Shown here: piece after piece, positions 8,796-18,030 of the stretch | How the letters are laid out: every line of letters starts with the position of its first letter | How positions within the stretch are numbered: the stretch's first letter is position 1 | Origin: Gemmataceae bacterium | GTDB lineage: Bacteria; Planctomycetota; Planctomycetia; Gemmatales; Gemmataceae | Assembly: GCA_022842245.1 (NCBI GenBank) | Contig: JALHPZ010000012.1 | Span: 113,943 to 177,942, forward strand | Direction of reading: 5' to 3' | Length of the DNA: 64,000 nt | Program-made: the position numbers and the translations under genes | Notes under the pieces: generated by a model | Told to the model about the DNA's origin: nothing | The model's input: the letters and a program-made list of their open reading frames with translations, nothing else | Database searches by the model: none

Positions 8796-9743
8796 TCAGC
8801 GATCCCTCTTCACCGCGGCCGCCGCGAGTCGCGCGAGCGGCAGGCCGTTGACTCCGAACCCGTCGACGGCGGCGGCGGCCTCGTCCGCCAGCGCCCGTGC
8901 CCGGGCGCGGCTCGCGTCCACGCCGAGCAGGCCGGGGTAGGTCAGTTTACCGCGGGCGGCGTCTTTGCCGACCTTCTTTCCGGTTTTCGATTCGCTGCCT
9001 TCGACATCGAGCAGGTCGTCCGTGATTTGGAATGCCAGGCCGAACGCGGCGGCGTAACGGTCGATCGCGGCGAGGGTCTCGTTCGGTGCGCCCGATTCGC
9101 CGAGGGCCGCATGGACTCCCAGACGGAGCGCCGCGCGAAAGAGCGCCCCGGTTTTCCGCCGGTGGATGCCTTCCAGCCCCGCGAGGTCCGACAAGCCGCC
9201 CGTTTCGGCTTCCAGGTCCAACACCTGCCCGCCGACCATACCCACGGCACCGGACGCCCGCGCCAGCTCCGCGCAACTAACCGCTGCCGTGCGCGGCGGA
9301 TAACTTGTTGCGAGCGTTTCGAACGCCAGCGTTTGCAAGGCATCGCCCGCGAGAATCGCCATCGCCTCGCCAAACTGCTTGTGGCTGGTCGGCCGCCCGC
9401 GGCGCAGGTCGTCGTCGTCCATTGCCGGGAGGTCATCGTGGATGAGCGAATAGGCGTGGATCATCTCGACGGAACATCCGGCCGGGAGGCTCGATGCAAA
9501 CTCCCCGCCGACCGCTTCGCAGGCGAACCCGGCAAGCATCGGGCGGAGGCGCTTGCCGGGAGCGAGCAGGCTGTACGCCATCGCTTCGGCGAGCCGGGGC
9601 GGGGCATCGGCACAGGGGGCGGACAGGGCGGAGCGGAGGGCGGCGTCGATCGCCGCCTGTCGAGTTGTCCAGTCGTGCCGGGATTCGCCGGTCAACGCTT
9701 CGCCCATCCGTGCGGGAGTCCGGTCGTCCGTATCGCTATTCAT
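8796..9743 (-). CDS. ispA: short-chain (E)-polyprenyl diphosphate synthase (farnesyl/geranylgeranyl type)
   Basis: This enzyme adds isopentenyl diphosphate units to allylic diphosphates to make C15 or C20 prenyl diphosphates. The 315-residue product shows LAPGKRLRPML (IPP-binding), the first Asp-rich motif within AMDDDDLRRGRPTSHK, and the second in ITDDLLDVEG. The two residues between the Asps of the first motif plus the small residues before it suit a short-chain product, but C15 versus C20 cannot be decided by eye. The gene sits directly upstream of dxs on the same strand, a common arrangement for isoprenoid supply. No clear Shine-Dalgarno site precedes the ATG at 9743; an in-frame ATG at 9707 is an alternative that keeps all motifs. 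Confidence 0.92.
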   Translation of the reverse strand: MNSDTDDRTPARMGEALTGESRHDWTTRQAAIDAALRSALSAPCADAPPRLAEAMAYSLLAPGKRLRPMLAGFACEAVGGEFASSLPAGCSVEMIHAYSLIHDDLPAMDDDDLRRGRPTSHKQFGEAMAILAGDALQTLAFETLATSYPPRTAAVSCAELARASGAVGMVGGQVLDLEAETGGLSDLAGLEGIHRRKTGALFRAALRLGVHAALGESGAPNETLAAIDRYAAAFGLAFQITDDLLDVEGSESKTGKKVGKDAARGKLTYPGLLGVDASRARARALADEAAAAVDGFGVNGLPLARLAAAAVKRDR

Positions 9744-9800
9744 AGCGTGCCGGCCGGCGGATGTCCGTCGGTGGTGCGATTTTCCGGGGAAATCGCCACG

Positions 9801-10097
9801 TCATTCCGGTTCGACACTCGCCGACAACCCGGCCGCGCCGAACTGTTCGACGAACAACTCGGCGCGCTCGAGGTGCGTGACAAGCACCAGCGTGCGACCG
9901 GTCTGGTAGGCGTCCCACATCCGATACGTGGCCTCGGCTTCGGCAAAGTGCGCCAGGCGGCGCAACGTGCGAACCACCGACGGCAGATCCCGTTCGGAGC
10001 GATGGAGAATCACCTTGTAACGCGGAATCGATCGGCCACGGGGAGAGGGGCGGCGGCCGAAGAACCGGGTCAGCCGGTTCGGTAAGCGAGTGGACAT
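9801..10097 (-). CDS. ClpS-like small protein with degenerate N-degron pocket
   Basis: A 98-residue protein whose core (about residues 26-98) follows the ClpS adaptor fold: RYKVILHRSERDLPSVVRTL, then EAEATYRMWDAYQTGR, then LVLVTHLERAELF. In ClpS the first strand is normally followed by a conserved His-Asn-Asp-Asp stretch that binds the N-terminal residue of substrates. Here it reads HRSERD, so the Asn/Asp pocket residues are not conserved. The N-terminal 25 residues are Arg/Pro-rich. True ClpS delivers N-degron substrates to ClpA; this version may use the fold for something else. It sits 57 bases upstream of ispA on the same strand and could be in that operon. The family call is by alignment in the head only. 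Confidence 0.6.
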   Translation of the reverse strand: MSTRLPNRLTRFFGRRPSPRGRSIPRYKVILHRSERDLPSVVRTLRRLAHFAEAEATYRMWDAYQTGRTLVLVTHLERAELFVEQFGAAGLSASVEPE

Positions 10098-10277
10098 GGG
10101 AGTCCTCGCATGTCGGGTGCCCGGGCCGGGGCACCGCTACCGGATTCTATCTCGCGCCGAGGGCCGTGGTCAAACGGCAAAATCGAAATGTCGGGTCGAT
10201 CTGCGTATTCGGACCGGCGCGCACGCGCACGAAGGTCGCGTGGGCGGCGGCCTTCGTGCCGGAATCGCGGTGTTGCC

Positions 10278-10667
10278 TTATCGTTCCGTCGGGAAGGTCA
10301 CCGATCGACCGTAGGTCGAGTTCAGCGGCATCCGGGGCTTGAAACTGTTCGGATACTGCAACGACTGGAACGAACTGGCCGGCGGCAAGGCGCTGAAGCC
10401 GGGCTGCGAAGCCGTCGGTTGCGCCCGACGGCCGAGCAAGTTGTTGAAGGTCCGCACGAAACCGTTGTTCTCGATGGTGTTGGCGATCGTGCTGCCGATC
10501 GCGCGGATCGTGCCCGCCGTCGTCGTGCCGGTCGCGTTCGCGACGGCGTTTGTCGGCCGCACCACGAACTTGTCCGTATCGATCGGCTTCGAGACGAATG
10601 GTGTCTGCGCCGCGGCCCCGCCGGCCGACGCGGCCAACAACACCATCCCGGCTACCCAATTTCGCAT
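10278..10667 (-). CDS. small exported hypothetical protein
   Basis: The 129-residue product starts with a clear signal peptide (MRNWVAGMVLLAASAGGAAAQ, cleavage expected after the AAA). The mature part is short, polar and rich in T, N, P and S, with no recognised domain: FVVRPTNAVANATG, then NNLLGRRAQPTASQP. A good Shine-Dalgarno site (AAGGGGG) precedes the ATG at 10667. It is probably secreted or periplasmic. Function unknown; the sequence looks like lineage-specific envelope proteins of planctomycetes. Confidence 0.75.
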   Translation of the reverse strand: MRNWVAGMVLLAASAGGAAAQTPFVSKPIDTDKFVVRPTNAVANATGTTTAGTIRAIGSTIANTIENNGFVRTFNNLLGRRAQPTASQPGFSALPPASSFQSLQYPNSFKPRMPLNSTYGRSVTFPTER

Positions 10668-10901
10668 GATCGCCCCCTTGGTCCGAGTACGGACTCCCCC
10701 AAATCCGGCCGGACAATAACGGGCCCCGGCTGCCTGTCAAGTAAAATCCACCGCTCAAAATCCGCGAATCAGCGATCAACGCGAACCCGGCCCGCGCATT
10801 CGTTCGCACGCCTGCACATCGGCCGTTCCCACCGTGTCTGTTTCCTCCTCCGGATTCCGAACCTGCTTGCGATGCGCTTCAAGGGTGGGTACCGTGTCGG
10901 C

Positions 10902-11399
10902 ATGATCCGCGAATCCGACGCCGCCAAGTGGTTCATCCTCGGCTTCGCCGGCCTGCTCGTGACCGGCTGCTCCAGCTACACCGAGTTGTGCCTGCTTCTC
11001 TTCGGCCACGAAGGACAGGCCAAGGTGACACGGACCCACGAGACCCGCTCCCGCCGCACCACGCGGCTTACGGTCGAATACGAGTTCACCGACGGCGACG
11101 GACGCCTGCGGCGTGAAGACTGCACCGTCGCCCGCCGCACGCCCGTGCCCGGCCCTGGCGGCACCGTCGCCGTCCGCTTCTCCAACGGCCCCTTTCGCGC
11201 ATCCCGCCTTGCGCACCATCCAAACTGGATCGGCCTCGGGTTCTCCGTCGCCGCCCTCGGTTCGATCGCGTACGGCGCATTCGTCGTACTCCGCCAGCGC
11301 CGAATCGAGTTCGAACGAGCCGAGCGCAACCGCGAGTGGGAGTCGTGGCTGCGGGAGCGATCGGGGCGATCCAGCCCGGAACCACCGGAGTGGGATTAA
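10902..11399 (+). CDS. membrane-anchored DUF3592-like protein
   Basis: A 165-residue protein with an N-terminal hydrophobic segment ending in a lipobox-like GLLVTGC and a second hydrophobic segment near residues 108-130 (WIGLGFSVAALGSIAYGAF). Between them is a small beta-rich domain (TTRLTVEYEFTDGDGRLRRED, then GGTVAVRFSNG) resembling DUF3592. The C-terminus is charged (FERAERNREWESWLRE). Function is unknown for the family. The ATG at 10902 is used; an in-frame ATG at 10872 is possible. It could be either a two-pass membrane protein or a lipoprotein. Confidence 0.65.
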   Translation: MIRESDAAKWFILGFAGLLVTGCSSYTELCLLLFGHEGQAKVTRTHETRSRRTTRLTVEYEFTDGDGRLRREDCTVARRTPVPGPGGTVAVRFSNGPFRASRLAHHPNWIGLGFSVAALGSIAYGAFVVLRQRRIEFERAERNREWESWLRERSGRSSPEPPEWD

Positions 11400-11557
11400 T
11401 GGCCGGCACATCCGGCACATCGTGTCCGGATTGTTCCCCACTTTCATAATCTTCACTCTGGCAGTCGGATATCGACCCCTTAAAATCGGCATGACGGGCA
11501 ACTCTTTCCTCCCCTGCCCGAACTTCGTCGTTTACCCGATCATCCGAGGCAACCCCT

Positions 11558-14500
11558 GTGAGATACCACATCCGCCGGCACTGGCCCGTCGGTCTTCTGG
11601 CCGCACTGATGTTCGTCGTGGTCGCCGCCCCGGCCCGCTCCGACCAAAAGAGCGACATCGAAGCCATCGAGAAACAGATCGTCGAGCTGAAGAAAAAGCT
11701 CGAAGACGCCAAGAAGAAACCGGTGCCGACCCTCGTCAGTCCCGGCGGCGGCGTGCCGGAACCGGTCTTGAAAGCGATCACCTGGCGCAACGTTGGCCCC
11801 GCCAACATGGGCGGCCGGATCACCGCGCTCGCCGTCTACGAGGCCGATCCGAACATCTACTACGCGGCCACCGCGTCCGGCGGCCTACTCAAGACCACCA
11901 ACAACGGCATCACGTTCGAGCACCTCTTCGACAAGCAATCCACCGTCTCCATCGGCGATGTCGCCGTTTGCCAGTCGAACCCCAACCTCGTCTGGGTCGG
12001 CACCGGTGAAGGCAACCCGCGCAACTCCGTCAGCTACGGCGACGGCGTCTACAAGAGCACCGACGGCGGCGCCACCTGGACCAACATGGGTCTGAAGCGG
12101 TCCTTCTCCACGGGCAAGGTCCTCATCGATCCCAAGAAGCCCGACACCGTCTACGTCGGCACCCTCGGACGGCTCTACGGACCCGGCGGCGACCGTGGCG
12201 TCTTCAAGACCGAGGACGGCGGCAAGACCTGGAAGCAAAGCCTCTACATCGACGACAAGACCGGCATCATCGACATGGTCATGGATCCGACCGATCCGAA
12301 CGTCATCCTCGCCGCAGCGTGGGAACGCAAACGGGACGAGTTCGACGGCTTCTTCGGCGAGTCCCCGGTGCCCGATTCGTACGGGCCGATCGTCACGCAC
12401 GGCGCCGGCGGCGGACTGTACAAGACGACCGACGCCGGCAAGACCTGGAAGAAGGTCAACGATCCGAAGGTGAACAACGGCAACGGCCTGCCGACCGTGA
12501 AGACCGGCCGCATGGGCCTCGACTACTCCCGCAAGACCAAGGGCCTCGTCTACGCGATCATCGACACGGAGAAGGTCGGCACGGGTGACGGACCTCGGCA
12601 GGTGTACATGGGCATCGTCGGCGAGAACGCGCCGGACAACGGGGGAGCGAAGCTGAACGAGATCACCCCCGACGCCCCGGCAGCCAAGGCCGGGTTGAAG
12701 CCGGGCGATATCGTCGTGAAGGCCGACGACAAGAAGATCGAGAAGTACGACGACCTCGTCGAGGTCATCCAGACGAAAAAGGGCGGCGACAAGATGAAGC
12801 TCGTCGTGAAGCGCGACGGCAAGGAGCTTCCGATTGAAGTGACGATGGCGGACCGTCCGCTGCAAGGCGGGGGCGGCCGCGGGCAGGGCGGCGGTGGCGG
12901 TCGCGGTCCGGGTGCCGCCCCGGCGGCGCGGCCGATCGCGGGCTTCCAGCTTGCGGCCGGAACGACCGGCGTCAAGATCGGCCGGATCACCGAAGGCGGC
13001 CCCGCCGAAAAAGCCGGCATCAAGGTCGACGACGAGATCGTCGCCGTCGACGGCAAGGCCGTGAAGACCCCCGACGAGTACATCGCCGCCGTCGGCAACG
13101 ATCGCAAGGCCGGCGACAAGGTGAAGCTCACCATTCTGCGCGGCACCGAGAAAAAGGATTACGAAATCGTTCTCGCCGCCCCGACCGGCGCGGTGCCCGC
13201 GCAAGCCCGCGGCATCCTCATGCCCGGTTTCGCACCGGATTTCACCAACCGCGAGGCGCTCAAGGTCGGCACCGTCGCGAAGGACGGCCCGGCCGAGAAA
13301 GCCGGCATCAAGGTCGGCGATACGATCGTCGAAATCGACGGCAAACCGGTCGGCAACCGTCGCGATTTCACGGCGGCGCTTCGCACCGGTGCGAATGAAG
13401 ACAGCCCGCGCAAGGCCGGCGACAAGGTGAAGGTCAAGGTCAAGCAGGGCGAGAAGGAAATCGTCGCCGAACTCGCGCTCGCGGAGATGCCAATCGCCGG
13501 GTTCGGCGGAGGCGGTGGGGGTGGCGGCGGACCGCAGCGCGGCGCGTCGGCCAGCAAGCCGAACCTCCTCGGCCTCGGCGGCCAGCAACCGAACATCCAG
13601 GCGTCGCAGGGCAAGGACAGCTTCCAGACCGGCGGCGTCTTCAAGTCCACCGACAACGGCGAGACCTGGACGCGCGTCAACAGCCTGAACCCGCGCCCGA
13701 TGTACTTCAGCGTCGTCCGCGTCGACCCGACCGACGACAAGACGATCTATGTGATCGGCGACGTGCCCGTCCTCTGGAAGAGCACGAACGGCGGGGATCG
13801 CTTCTCGAGGCTCAACGCCCCCGGCGTGCACGCCGACGGCCACGCCCTGTGGATCAATCCGAAGAACAACAAGCACATGCTCATCGGCTGCGACGGCGGC
13901 TACTACGTCACCTACGACGCCGGCGCGAAGTGGGAGCACCTGAACCACCACGCCCTCGGCCAGTTCTACCACGTCGCGGTGGATAACCGCCGACCGTATA
14001 AGATCTACGGCGGCCTGCAGGACAACGGCAGTTGGGGCGGCCCCAGCCAGACGCTGCGATCCTACGGTCCGATCAACGAAGACTGGATCTATGTGAACGG
14101 CGGAGACGGTTTCGTCTGCCGCGTCGATCCGAACGACCCCGACCTCGTCTACGCCGAGAGCCAGGGCGGTGCGATCAGCCGACGGAACTTCCGCACCGGC
14201 GAGCGCGGCTTCATCAGTCCGCCCCGGGGTCAGAACGAAGAGCCGCAACGTTTCAACTGGAACACGCCGTTCATCCTGAGCGCGCACAATTCCGGCATCT
14301 TCTACACCGCCAGCCAGTACGTCTGGCGTTCCGTGAAGAAGGGGACGACTCTCAAAAAGATCTCCCCCGAGATCACCCGTTTGAAGGCTGGCAGCGCCAC
14401 GGCGCTCTCCGAGTCGCCGCGCAATCAGGACGTGGTCTGGGCCGGCACCGACGACGGATTCGTGTGGGTGACGCGCGACGGCGGCACGAAATGGACGAAC

Positions 14501-15403
14501 GTGACGGAGAACCTCCACAAGGCCGGCGTGCCGGGCTACCGGTACATCGCCACGCTCGAAGCGTCCCGCGATGCCGACGGCCGGTGCTACGTCTGCCTCG
14601 ACGCCCACCGCTCCGACGACGACAAGCCTTACATTTTCGTCACCGAGGATTTCGGCGCGACCTGGAAGCCGCTGATGGCCGGCCTGCCGCAGTTCGGCAG
14701 CACCCGCTGCCTCCGCGAAGACTACGTCAACAACAACGTGCTGTATTGTGGCACCGAGTTCGGCGCCTACGTCTCCATCGACAAGGGCAAGACCTGGGGC
14801 AAGCTCGGCGGCAACCTGCCCACGGTGGCCGTGCACGAGTTCGCCCAGCCGACGACCGCCAGCGAAGTCGTCATCGGCACGCACGGCCGGTCCGTCTGGA
14901 TCGCCGACGTGCAGAGCCTGCGGCAGATGAACGAGAAGGTGCTCTCGGCCAAGGCCACGCTCTTCACGCCTTCCCCCGCGATCCGCTGGCGGTCCGGCAC
15001 CGGAGCGCAATCCCCGTACAGTGCCAGCGACAAGAAATTCGTCGGCACCAACCCGATGACCGGCGGCCGGATCGAGTACCTGCTCACCAGCCCCGCCAAG
15101 TCGATGAGTCTGCGCGTTTACGACGTGACCGGCAAATCGGTGGCGAGCTTCCCGCAGGCGCCGCGCACGGCTGGGTTGCATACCGTCAACTGGACGCTCG
15201 CCGGGCAGACCGGCACCGTGCGGCCCGGCAACTACCGGGTGACACTCGTGGTGGACGACGTCGAGCAATCGCAGCCGATCCAGGTCGAACTCGACCCGAA
15301 CGCGCCGAAGGACGTGGCCCTGTTCGACGCCGAGGAGATCGAGCCGGAGAAGCCGGCGAACCCGCTGAAGCAGAACAAGGTCCCGGCCGTCGTGGACGAT
15401 TGA
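11558..15403 (+). CDS. exported BNR/VPS10-type propeller protein with three inserted PDZ domains
   Basis: A 1281-residue exported protein starting at GTG 11558 (signal peptide to about residue 29, then a short coiled coil of Lys/Glu). Residues about 60-345 are BNR/sortilin-like blades with repeated DGG-x-TW motifs (STDGGATWTNMG, TEDGGKTWKQS). The propeller is interrupted at about 348-642 by three PDZ domains, recognisable by the repeated AxKAGLKPGDIVV / AEKAGIKVDDEIVAVDG / AEKAGIKVGDTIVEIDG motifs, with Gly-rich linkers after the first and third. Blades resume near 688 (FKSTDNGETWTRV) and continue to about 1130. A C-terminal Ig-like segment (SLRVYDVTGKSVASF) resembles secretion-associated modules. 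BNR propellers bind proteins or glycans; PDZ domains here probably bind peptide C-termini. No protease triad is visible. A substrate-binding scaffold in the periplasm or outside is the inference. Confidence 0.88.
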   Translation: MRYHIRRHWPVGLLAALMFVVVAAPARSDQKSDIEAIEKQIVELKKKLEDAKKKPVPTLVSPGGGVPEPVLKAITWRNVGPANMGGRITALAVYEADPNIYYAATASGGLLKTTNNGITFEHLFDKQSTVSIGDVAVCQSNPNLVWVGTGEGNPRNSVSYGDGVYKSTDGGATWTNMGLKRSFSTGKVLIDPKKPDTVYVGTLGRLYGPGGDRGVFKTEDGGKTWKQSLYIDDKTGIIDMVMDPTDPNVILAAAWERKRDEFDGFFGESPVPDSYGPIVTHGAGGGLYKTTDAGKTWKKVNDPKVNNGNGLPTVKTGRMGLDYSRKTKGLVYAIIDTEKVGTGDGPRQVYMGIVGENAPDNGGAKLNEITPDAPAAKAGLKPGDIVVKADDKKIEKYDDLVEVIQTKKGGDKMKLVVKRDGKELPIEVTMADRPLQGGGGRGQGGGGGRGPGAAPAARPIAGFQLAAGTTGVKIGRITEGGPAEKAGIKVDDEIVAVDGKAVKTPDEYIAAVGNDRKAGDKVKLTILRGTEKKDYEIVLAAPTGAVPAQARGILMPGFAPDFTNREALKVGTVAKDGPAEKAGIKVGDTIVEIDGKPVGNRRDFTAALRTGANEDSPRKAGDKVKVKVKQGEKEIVAELALAEMPIAGFGGGGGGGGGPQRGASASKPNLLGLGGQQPNIQASQGKDSFQTGGVFKSTDNGETWTRVNSLNPRPMYFSVVRVDPTDDKTIYVIGDVPVLWKSTNGGDRFSRLNAPGVHADGHALWINPKNNKHMLIGCDGGYYVTYDAGAKWEHLNHHALGQFYHVAVDNRRPYKIYGGLQDNGSWGGPSQTLRSYGPINEDWIYVNGGDGFVCRVDPNDPDLVYAESQGGAISRRNFRTGERGFISPPRGQNEEPQRFNWNTPFILSAHNSGIFYTASQYVWRSVKKGTTLKKISPEITRLKAGSATALSESPRNQDVVWAGTDDGFVWVTRDGGTKWTNVTENLHKAGVPGYRYIATLEASRDADGRCYVCLDAHRSDDDKPYIFVTEDFGATWKPLMAGLPQFGSTRCLREDYVNNNVLYCGTEFGAYVSIDKGKTWGKLGGNLPTVAVHEFAQPTTASEVVIGTHGRSVWIADVQSLRQMNEKVLSAKATLFTPSPAIRWRSGTGAQSPYSASDKKFVGTNPMTGGRIEYLLTSPAKSMSLRVYDVTGKSVASFPQAPRTAGLHTVNWTLAGQTGTVRPGNYRVTLVVDDVEQSQPIQVELDPNAPKDVALFDAEEIEPEKPANPLKQNKVPAVVDD

Positions 15404-15423
15404 TCGGCGCGACGGCGCAGCCC

Positions 15424-15490
15424 GCGGACCGGCACCGGGGAACGGAACGAACGCCCCTCGCTTCGTTCCGGTTCCCCGGTGCCGGTCCGC
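15424..15490. repeat. 28-bp inverted repeat downstream of the propeller gene
   Basis: Arms at 15424-15451 and 15462-15490 are perfectly complementary apart from one extra C in the right arm, with a 10-base loop. The stem is very GC-rich (contains ACCGGGGAA). It begins 21 bases after the stop codon at 15403 and ends 46 bases before the amidohydrolase start. No U-tract follows. It could end or attenuate transcription between the two genes. Confidence 0.8.
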
Positions 15491-15536
15491 GTTTCCAAAC
15501 CGGTCTCAACCGGTCCCGCAGTACGAGAGTCGATCC

Positions 15537-16316
15537 ATGATTTGGGACGTCCACGCGCACCTACCGGCCGAGGGGCGGACGCCGGAAGAGCAGATGACGA
15601 TCCTGCTGCGGTTCATGGACCGCATGGGGATCGACCGCGTCTGCGTCATGATGGGCACGCCGTTTCTGACCGACCCGACGCCGGAGCAGCTCCGCAAGCA
15701 GAACGATCAGGTGCTGGCCGCGATCAGCCACCACCACGACCGCGCGTTCGGCTTCGTCTACGTCAGCACGCACTATCCCGACGCCAGTTTGCGCGAACTG
15801 GAACGCTGCGTGAAGGACGGCCCGATGGTCGGCGTGAAACTCTGGGTCGCGAAGCGCTGCTCCGCCGCCGAGATTGATCCGATCATCGCGAAGGCCACGG
15901 AGCTGAAAGCGCCGATCCTCCAGCACAGTTGGTTCAAGGCGAACGGCAACCTGCCCGGCGAATCGACGCCGCTGGATGTCGTCGATCTCGCGAAGCGGCA
16001 TCCGAAGGCCCCGCTCATCTGCGGCCATACAGGCGGCGACTGGGAACTCGGCATCCGCGCGATTCGATCGACTTCGACCTTAATATGCGAGACCGGCGGC
16101 TTCGACCCCACGGCCGGCTGTGTCGAGATGGCCGTGCGCGAACTCGGCGCGGACCGCATCCTTTTCGGCAGCGACGTGCCCGGTCGCAGCTTCGCCTCGC
16201 AACTCGCGAAAGTGCAGGGCGCCGACATCCCCGCCGACGCGAAGAAGAAGATCCTCGGCGAGAACCTGAAGCGGATGCTCGACCCGATCCTCAAGGCGAA
16301 AGGAATGAAGCCGTGA
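15537..16316 (+). CDS. amidohydrolase family protein (amidohydrolase_2 type)
   Basis: A 259-residue TIM-barrel metal hydrolase of the ACMSD-like amidohydrolase_2 group. The metal-binding HxH is at His6 and His8 (DVHAHLP). Later ligands are visible as His in LQHSW, His in CGHTGGDW and Asp in FGSDVPGR. The substrate is not evident; members decarboxylate or hydrolyse small aromatic or carboxylated compounds. The next gene overlaps its stop codon by four bases (GTGA), which suggests translational coupling and a shared role with that second, ligand-poor paralogue. Confidence 0.85.
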   Translation: MIWDVHAHLPAEGRTPEEQMTILLRFMDRMGIDRVCVMMGTPFLTDPTPEQLRKQNDQVLAAISHHHDRAFGFVYVSTHYPDASLRELERCVKDGPMVGVKLWVAKRCSAAEIDPIIAKATELKAPILQHSWFKANGNLPGESTPLDVVDLAKRHPKAPLICGHTGGDWELGIRAIRSTSTLICETGGFDPTAGCVEMAVRELGADRILFGSDVPGRSFASQLAKVQGADIPADAKKKILGENLKRMLDPILKAKGMKP

Positions 16317-17083
16317 CGATCGACGTGAACGTCTCGCTCGGCGCCTGGCCGTTCCGCCACCTAACGCAGGTCGAACCGGCCCGCCTCGCGGCGAAGCTCA
16401 AAGCGAACGGGATCGTCCGCGCCTGGGCCGGGCACTTCGATGGCTTGCTCCACAAGGATCTCGCGGCCGTGAACGCCCGGCTCGCCGAGGCGTGTCGAAC
16501 GTCGGCCGGGTTCCTGATACCCTTCGGCAGCGTGAACCCGAACCTTCCCGGCTGGGTCGACGACCTGAATCGCTGCGTTGAAGTTCACAAGATGCCCGGC
16601 ATCCGGCTGCATCCGAACTATCACGGCTACACAATTAACGATCCGGCCTTCGCAAAACTGCTCGTGCTGGCAACGGAGGCGAAGCTCGTCGTGCAGCTGG
16701 CCGTAAAGATGGAGGACGAGCGCACGCAGCATCCGCTGCTGAACGTGAAGCCGGTGGACCTGCGGCCTTTGATCGGACTCGCGGCCCGGCTGCCGAAGCT
16801 CCGCCTCGTCATCCTGAACATGCCGCCGGATCCGAAGGGGGACGTGCAGATTCCACTGGCGCGATCCGGGAACGTCTCCTTCGACATCGCGATGATGGAA
16901 GGCGTCAGTGGAGTGGCGAAGTTGGCGGGACGGGTCGGCGCGAACCGCGTGCTGTTCGGTTCGCACGCGCCGCTGTTCGCCGTGGAGTCGGCCGTGCTGA
17001 AGATGAAGGAAGCTGCGCTCGGCGCGGACGATTCCCAGCTCATGCTGACTGGGAACGCCGACGGGCTGGTTCCGCAGAAATAA
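16313..17083 (+). CDS. amidohydrolase-fold protein lacking the metal ligands
   Basis: This 256-residue protein has the same overall fold as the gene before it, but each ligand position is changed: the N-terminal HxH reads N6-V-S8 (DVNVSLG), the barrel His positions read Gln (VVQLAV) and Asn (VILNMPP), and the last Asp reads His (FGSHAPLF). It retains [11 protein letters not shown] and the barrel spacing. The FGSHAPLF ending is, as I recall, shared by a subgroup of amidohydrolase-related proteins. It starts at GTG 16313, overlapping the previous stop. It may be a non-catalytic partner of its neighbour or use different chemistry. Which of these holds cannot be read from sequence. Confidence 0.75.
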   Translation: MTIDVNVSLGAWPFRHLTQVEPARLAAKLKANGIVRAWAGHFDGLLHKDLAAVNARLAEACRTSAGFLIPFGSVNPNLPGWVDDLNRCVEVHKMPGIRLHPNYHGYTINDPAFAKLLVLATEAKLVVQLAVKMEDERTQHPLLNVKPVDLRPLIGLAARLPKLRLVILNMPPDPKGDVQIPLARSGNVSFDIAMMEGVSGVAKLAGRVGANRVLFGSHAPLFAVESAVLKMKEAALGADDSQLMLTGNADGLVPQK

Positions 17084-17096
17084 CTGGAGAATCGAG

Positions 17097-17993
17097 ATGG
17101 TCCGATATCTGATTCCCGTGATGATCGCCGGTCTCGCGATCGGCTGCGTCGAGACCGAGAAGCCGAAGCCGGATGCCGGCTGCAACCGCAACGTCGCCGA
17201 CGAGGCGACGGCCGTGCGGCCGAAGGTGCCGGGGAAGCTGAAGCTCGCGATGCGCGATCGGCCTTCGCCCAGGGGCGAGAAGCCGGTGCCGCCGAAGGAG
17301 CGCGTTGTCGAGTGGCTGGCGGCCGAGACGGCGATCATCATCTGCGACATGTGGGACGACCACTACTGCAAGAGTGCGGCCCAGCGCGTCGGCGTCATGG
17401 TGCCGCGGATGAACGAGACGATCACGCACGCGCGATCCAACGGCGTGCAGATCATCCATTCGCCGAGCGGCACGCTCGACCTCTACACCGATACGCCGCA
17501 CCGGAAGCGCGTCGTGAACGCGAAGGCCGCGAAGCCGCCGATCCCGCTCGCAGCTTGGTGCCACTGCGACGAGACCCGCGAGCCGGAACTGCCCGTCGAG
17601 ACGGCGAAGTGCGCCTGCGACGACCCGGTCGTCGGCGCCTACGTCCGCAAGTACACCCGCCAGCACGCCGGCCTCGACATCATCGGCTACGACGGCATCG
17701 GCGAGAACGGGCAGGAGATCTTCAACTTCCTGACGCAGGAAGGGATCAAGAACGTGGCCCTCATGGGCGTCCACACGAACATGTGCGTCCTCGGTCGGCC
17801 GTTCGGCATCCGCCAGCTCGTGAAACTCGGTTTCCACGTCGTCCTCGTCCGCGACCTGACGGACGCCATGTACGACCCGCGCCAGCCGCCGTTCGTCAGC
17901 CACGCGCGGGGTACGGAACTGGTCATCGAGCATATCGAGCGCTATTGGTGCCCGACGATCCTCGCGGCCGACCTGACGCGGGCGGTGCCGTAA
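17097..17993 (+). CDS. isochorismatase-family cysteine hydrolase, predicted lipoprotein
   Basis: The 298-residue product starts with a lipoprotein signal (MIAGLAIGC, lipid-modified Cys expected at residue 17). After a linker it shows the isochorismatase fold: the catalytic Asp in IIICDMWDDHYC and the nucleophilic Cys in GVHTNMCVLGRPFG, followed by the VVLVRDLTDAMYDP motif. The family splits C-N or C-O bonds of small amides or ethers. An insert with several Cys (WCHCDETRE, CACDD) lies in mid-protein and may bind metal. GGAG precedes the ATG by about 9 bases. It is 13 bases downstream of the second amidohydrolase-fold gene, so the three form an operon. An exported version is less common than cytosolic ones. 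Confidence 0.85.
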   Translation: MVRYLIPVMIAGLAIGCVETEKPKPDAGCNRNVADEATAVRPKVPGKLKLAMRDRPSPRGEKPVPPKERVVEWLAAETAIIICDMWDDHYCKSAAQRVGVMVPRMNETITHARSNGVQIIHSPSGTLDLYTDTPHRKRVVNAKAAKPPIPLAAWCHCDETREPELPVETAKCACDDPVVGAYVRKYTRQHAGLDIIGYDGIGENGQEIFNFLTQEGIKNVALMGVHTNMCVLGRPFGIRQLVKLGFHVVLVRDLTDAMYDPRQPPFVSHARGTELVIEHIERYWCPTILAADLTRAVP

Positions 17994-18030
17994 GGCCGAC
18001 GACAACGGGAACCGCGCGCGGCGTCGCCGA

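Noticed and set aside
11885..15268. Very long open frame (1127 codons) on the minus strand opposite the PDZ-propeller gene
   Set aside because: It is the shadow of a GC-rich gene: the translation is rich in Arg, Val, Asp and Ala without motifs, whereas the plus strand has clear BNR and PDZ signatures.
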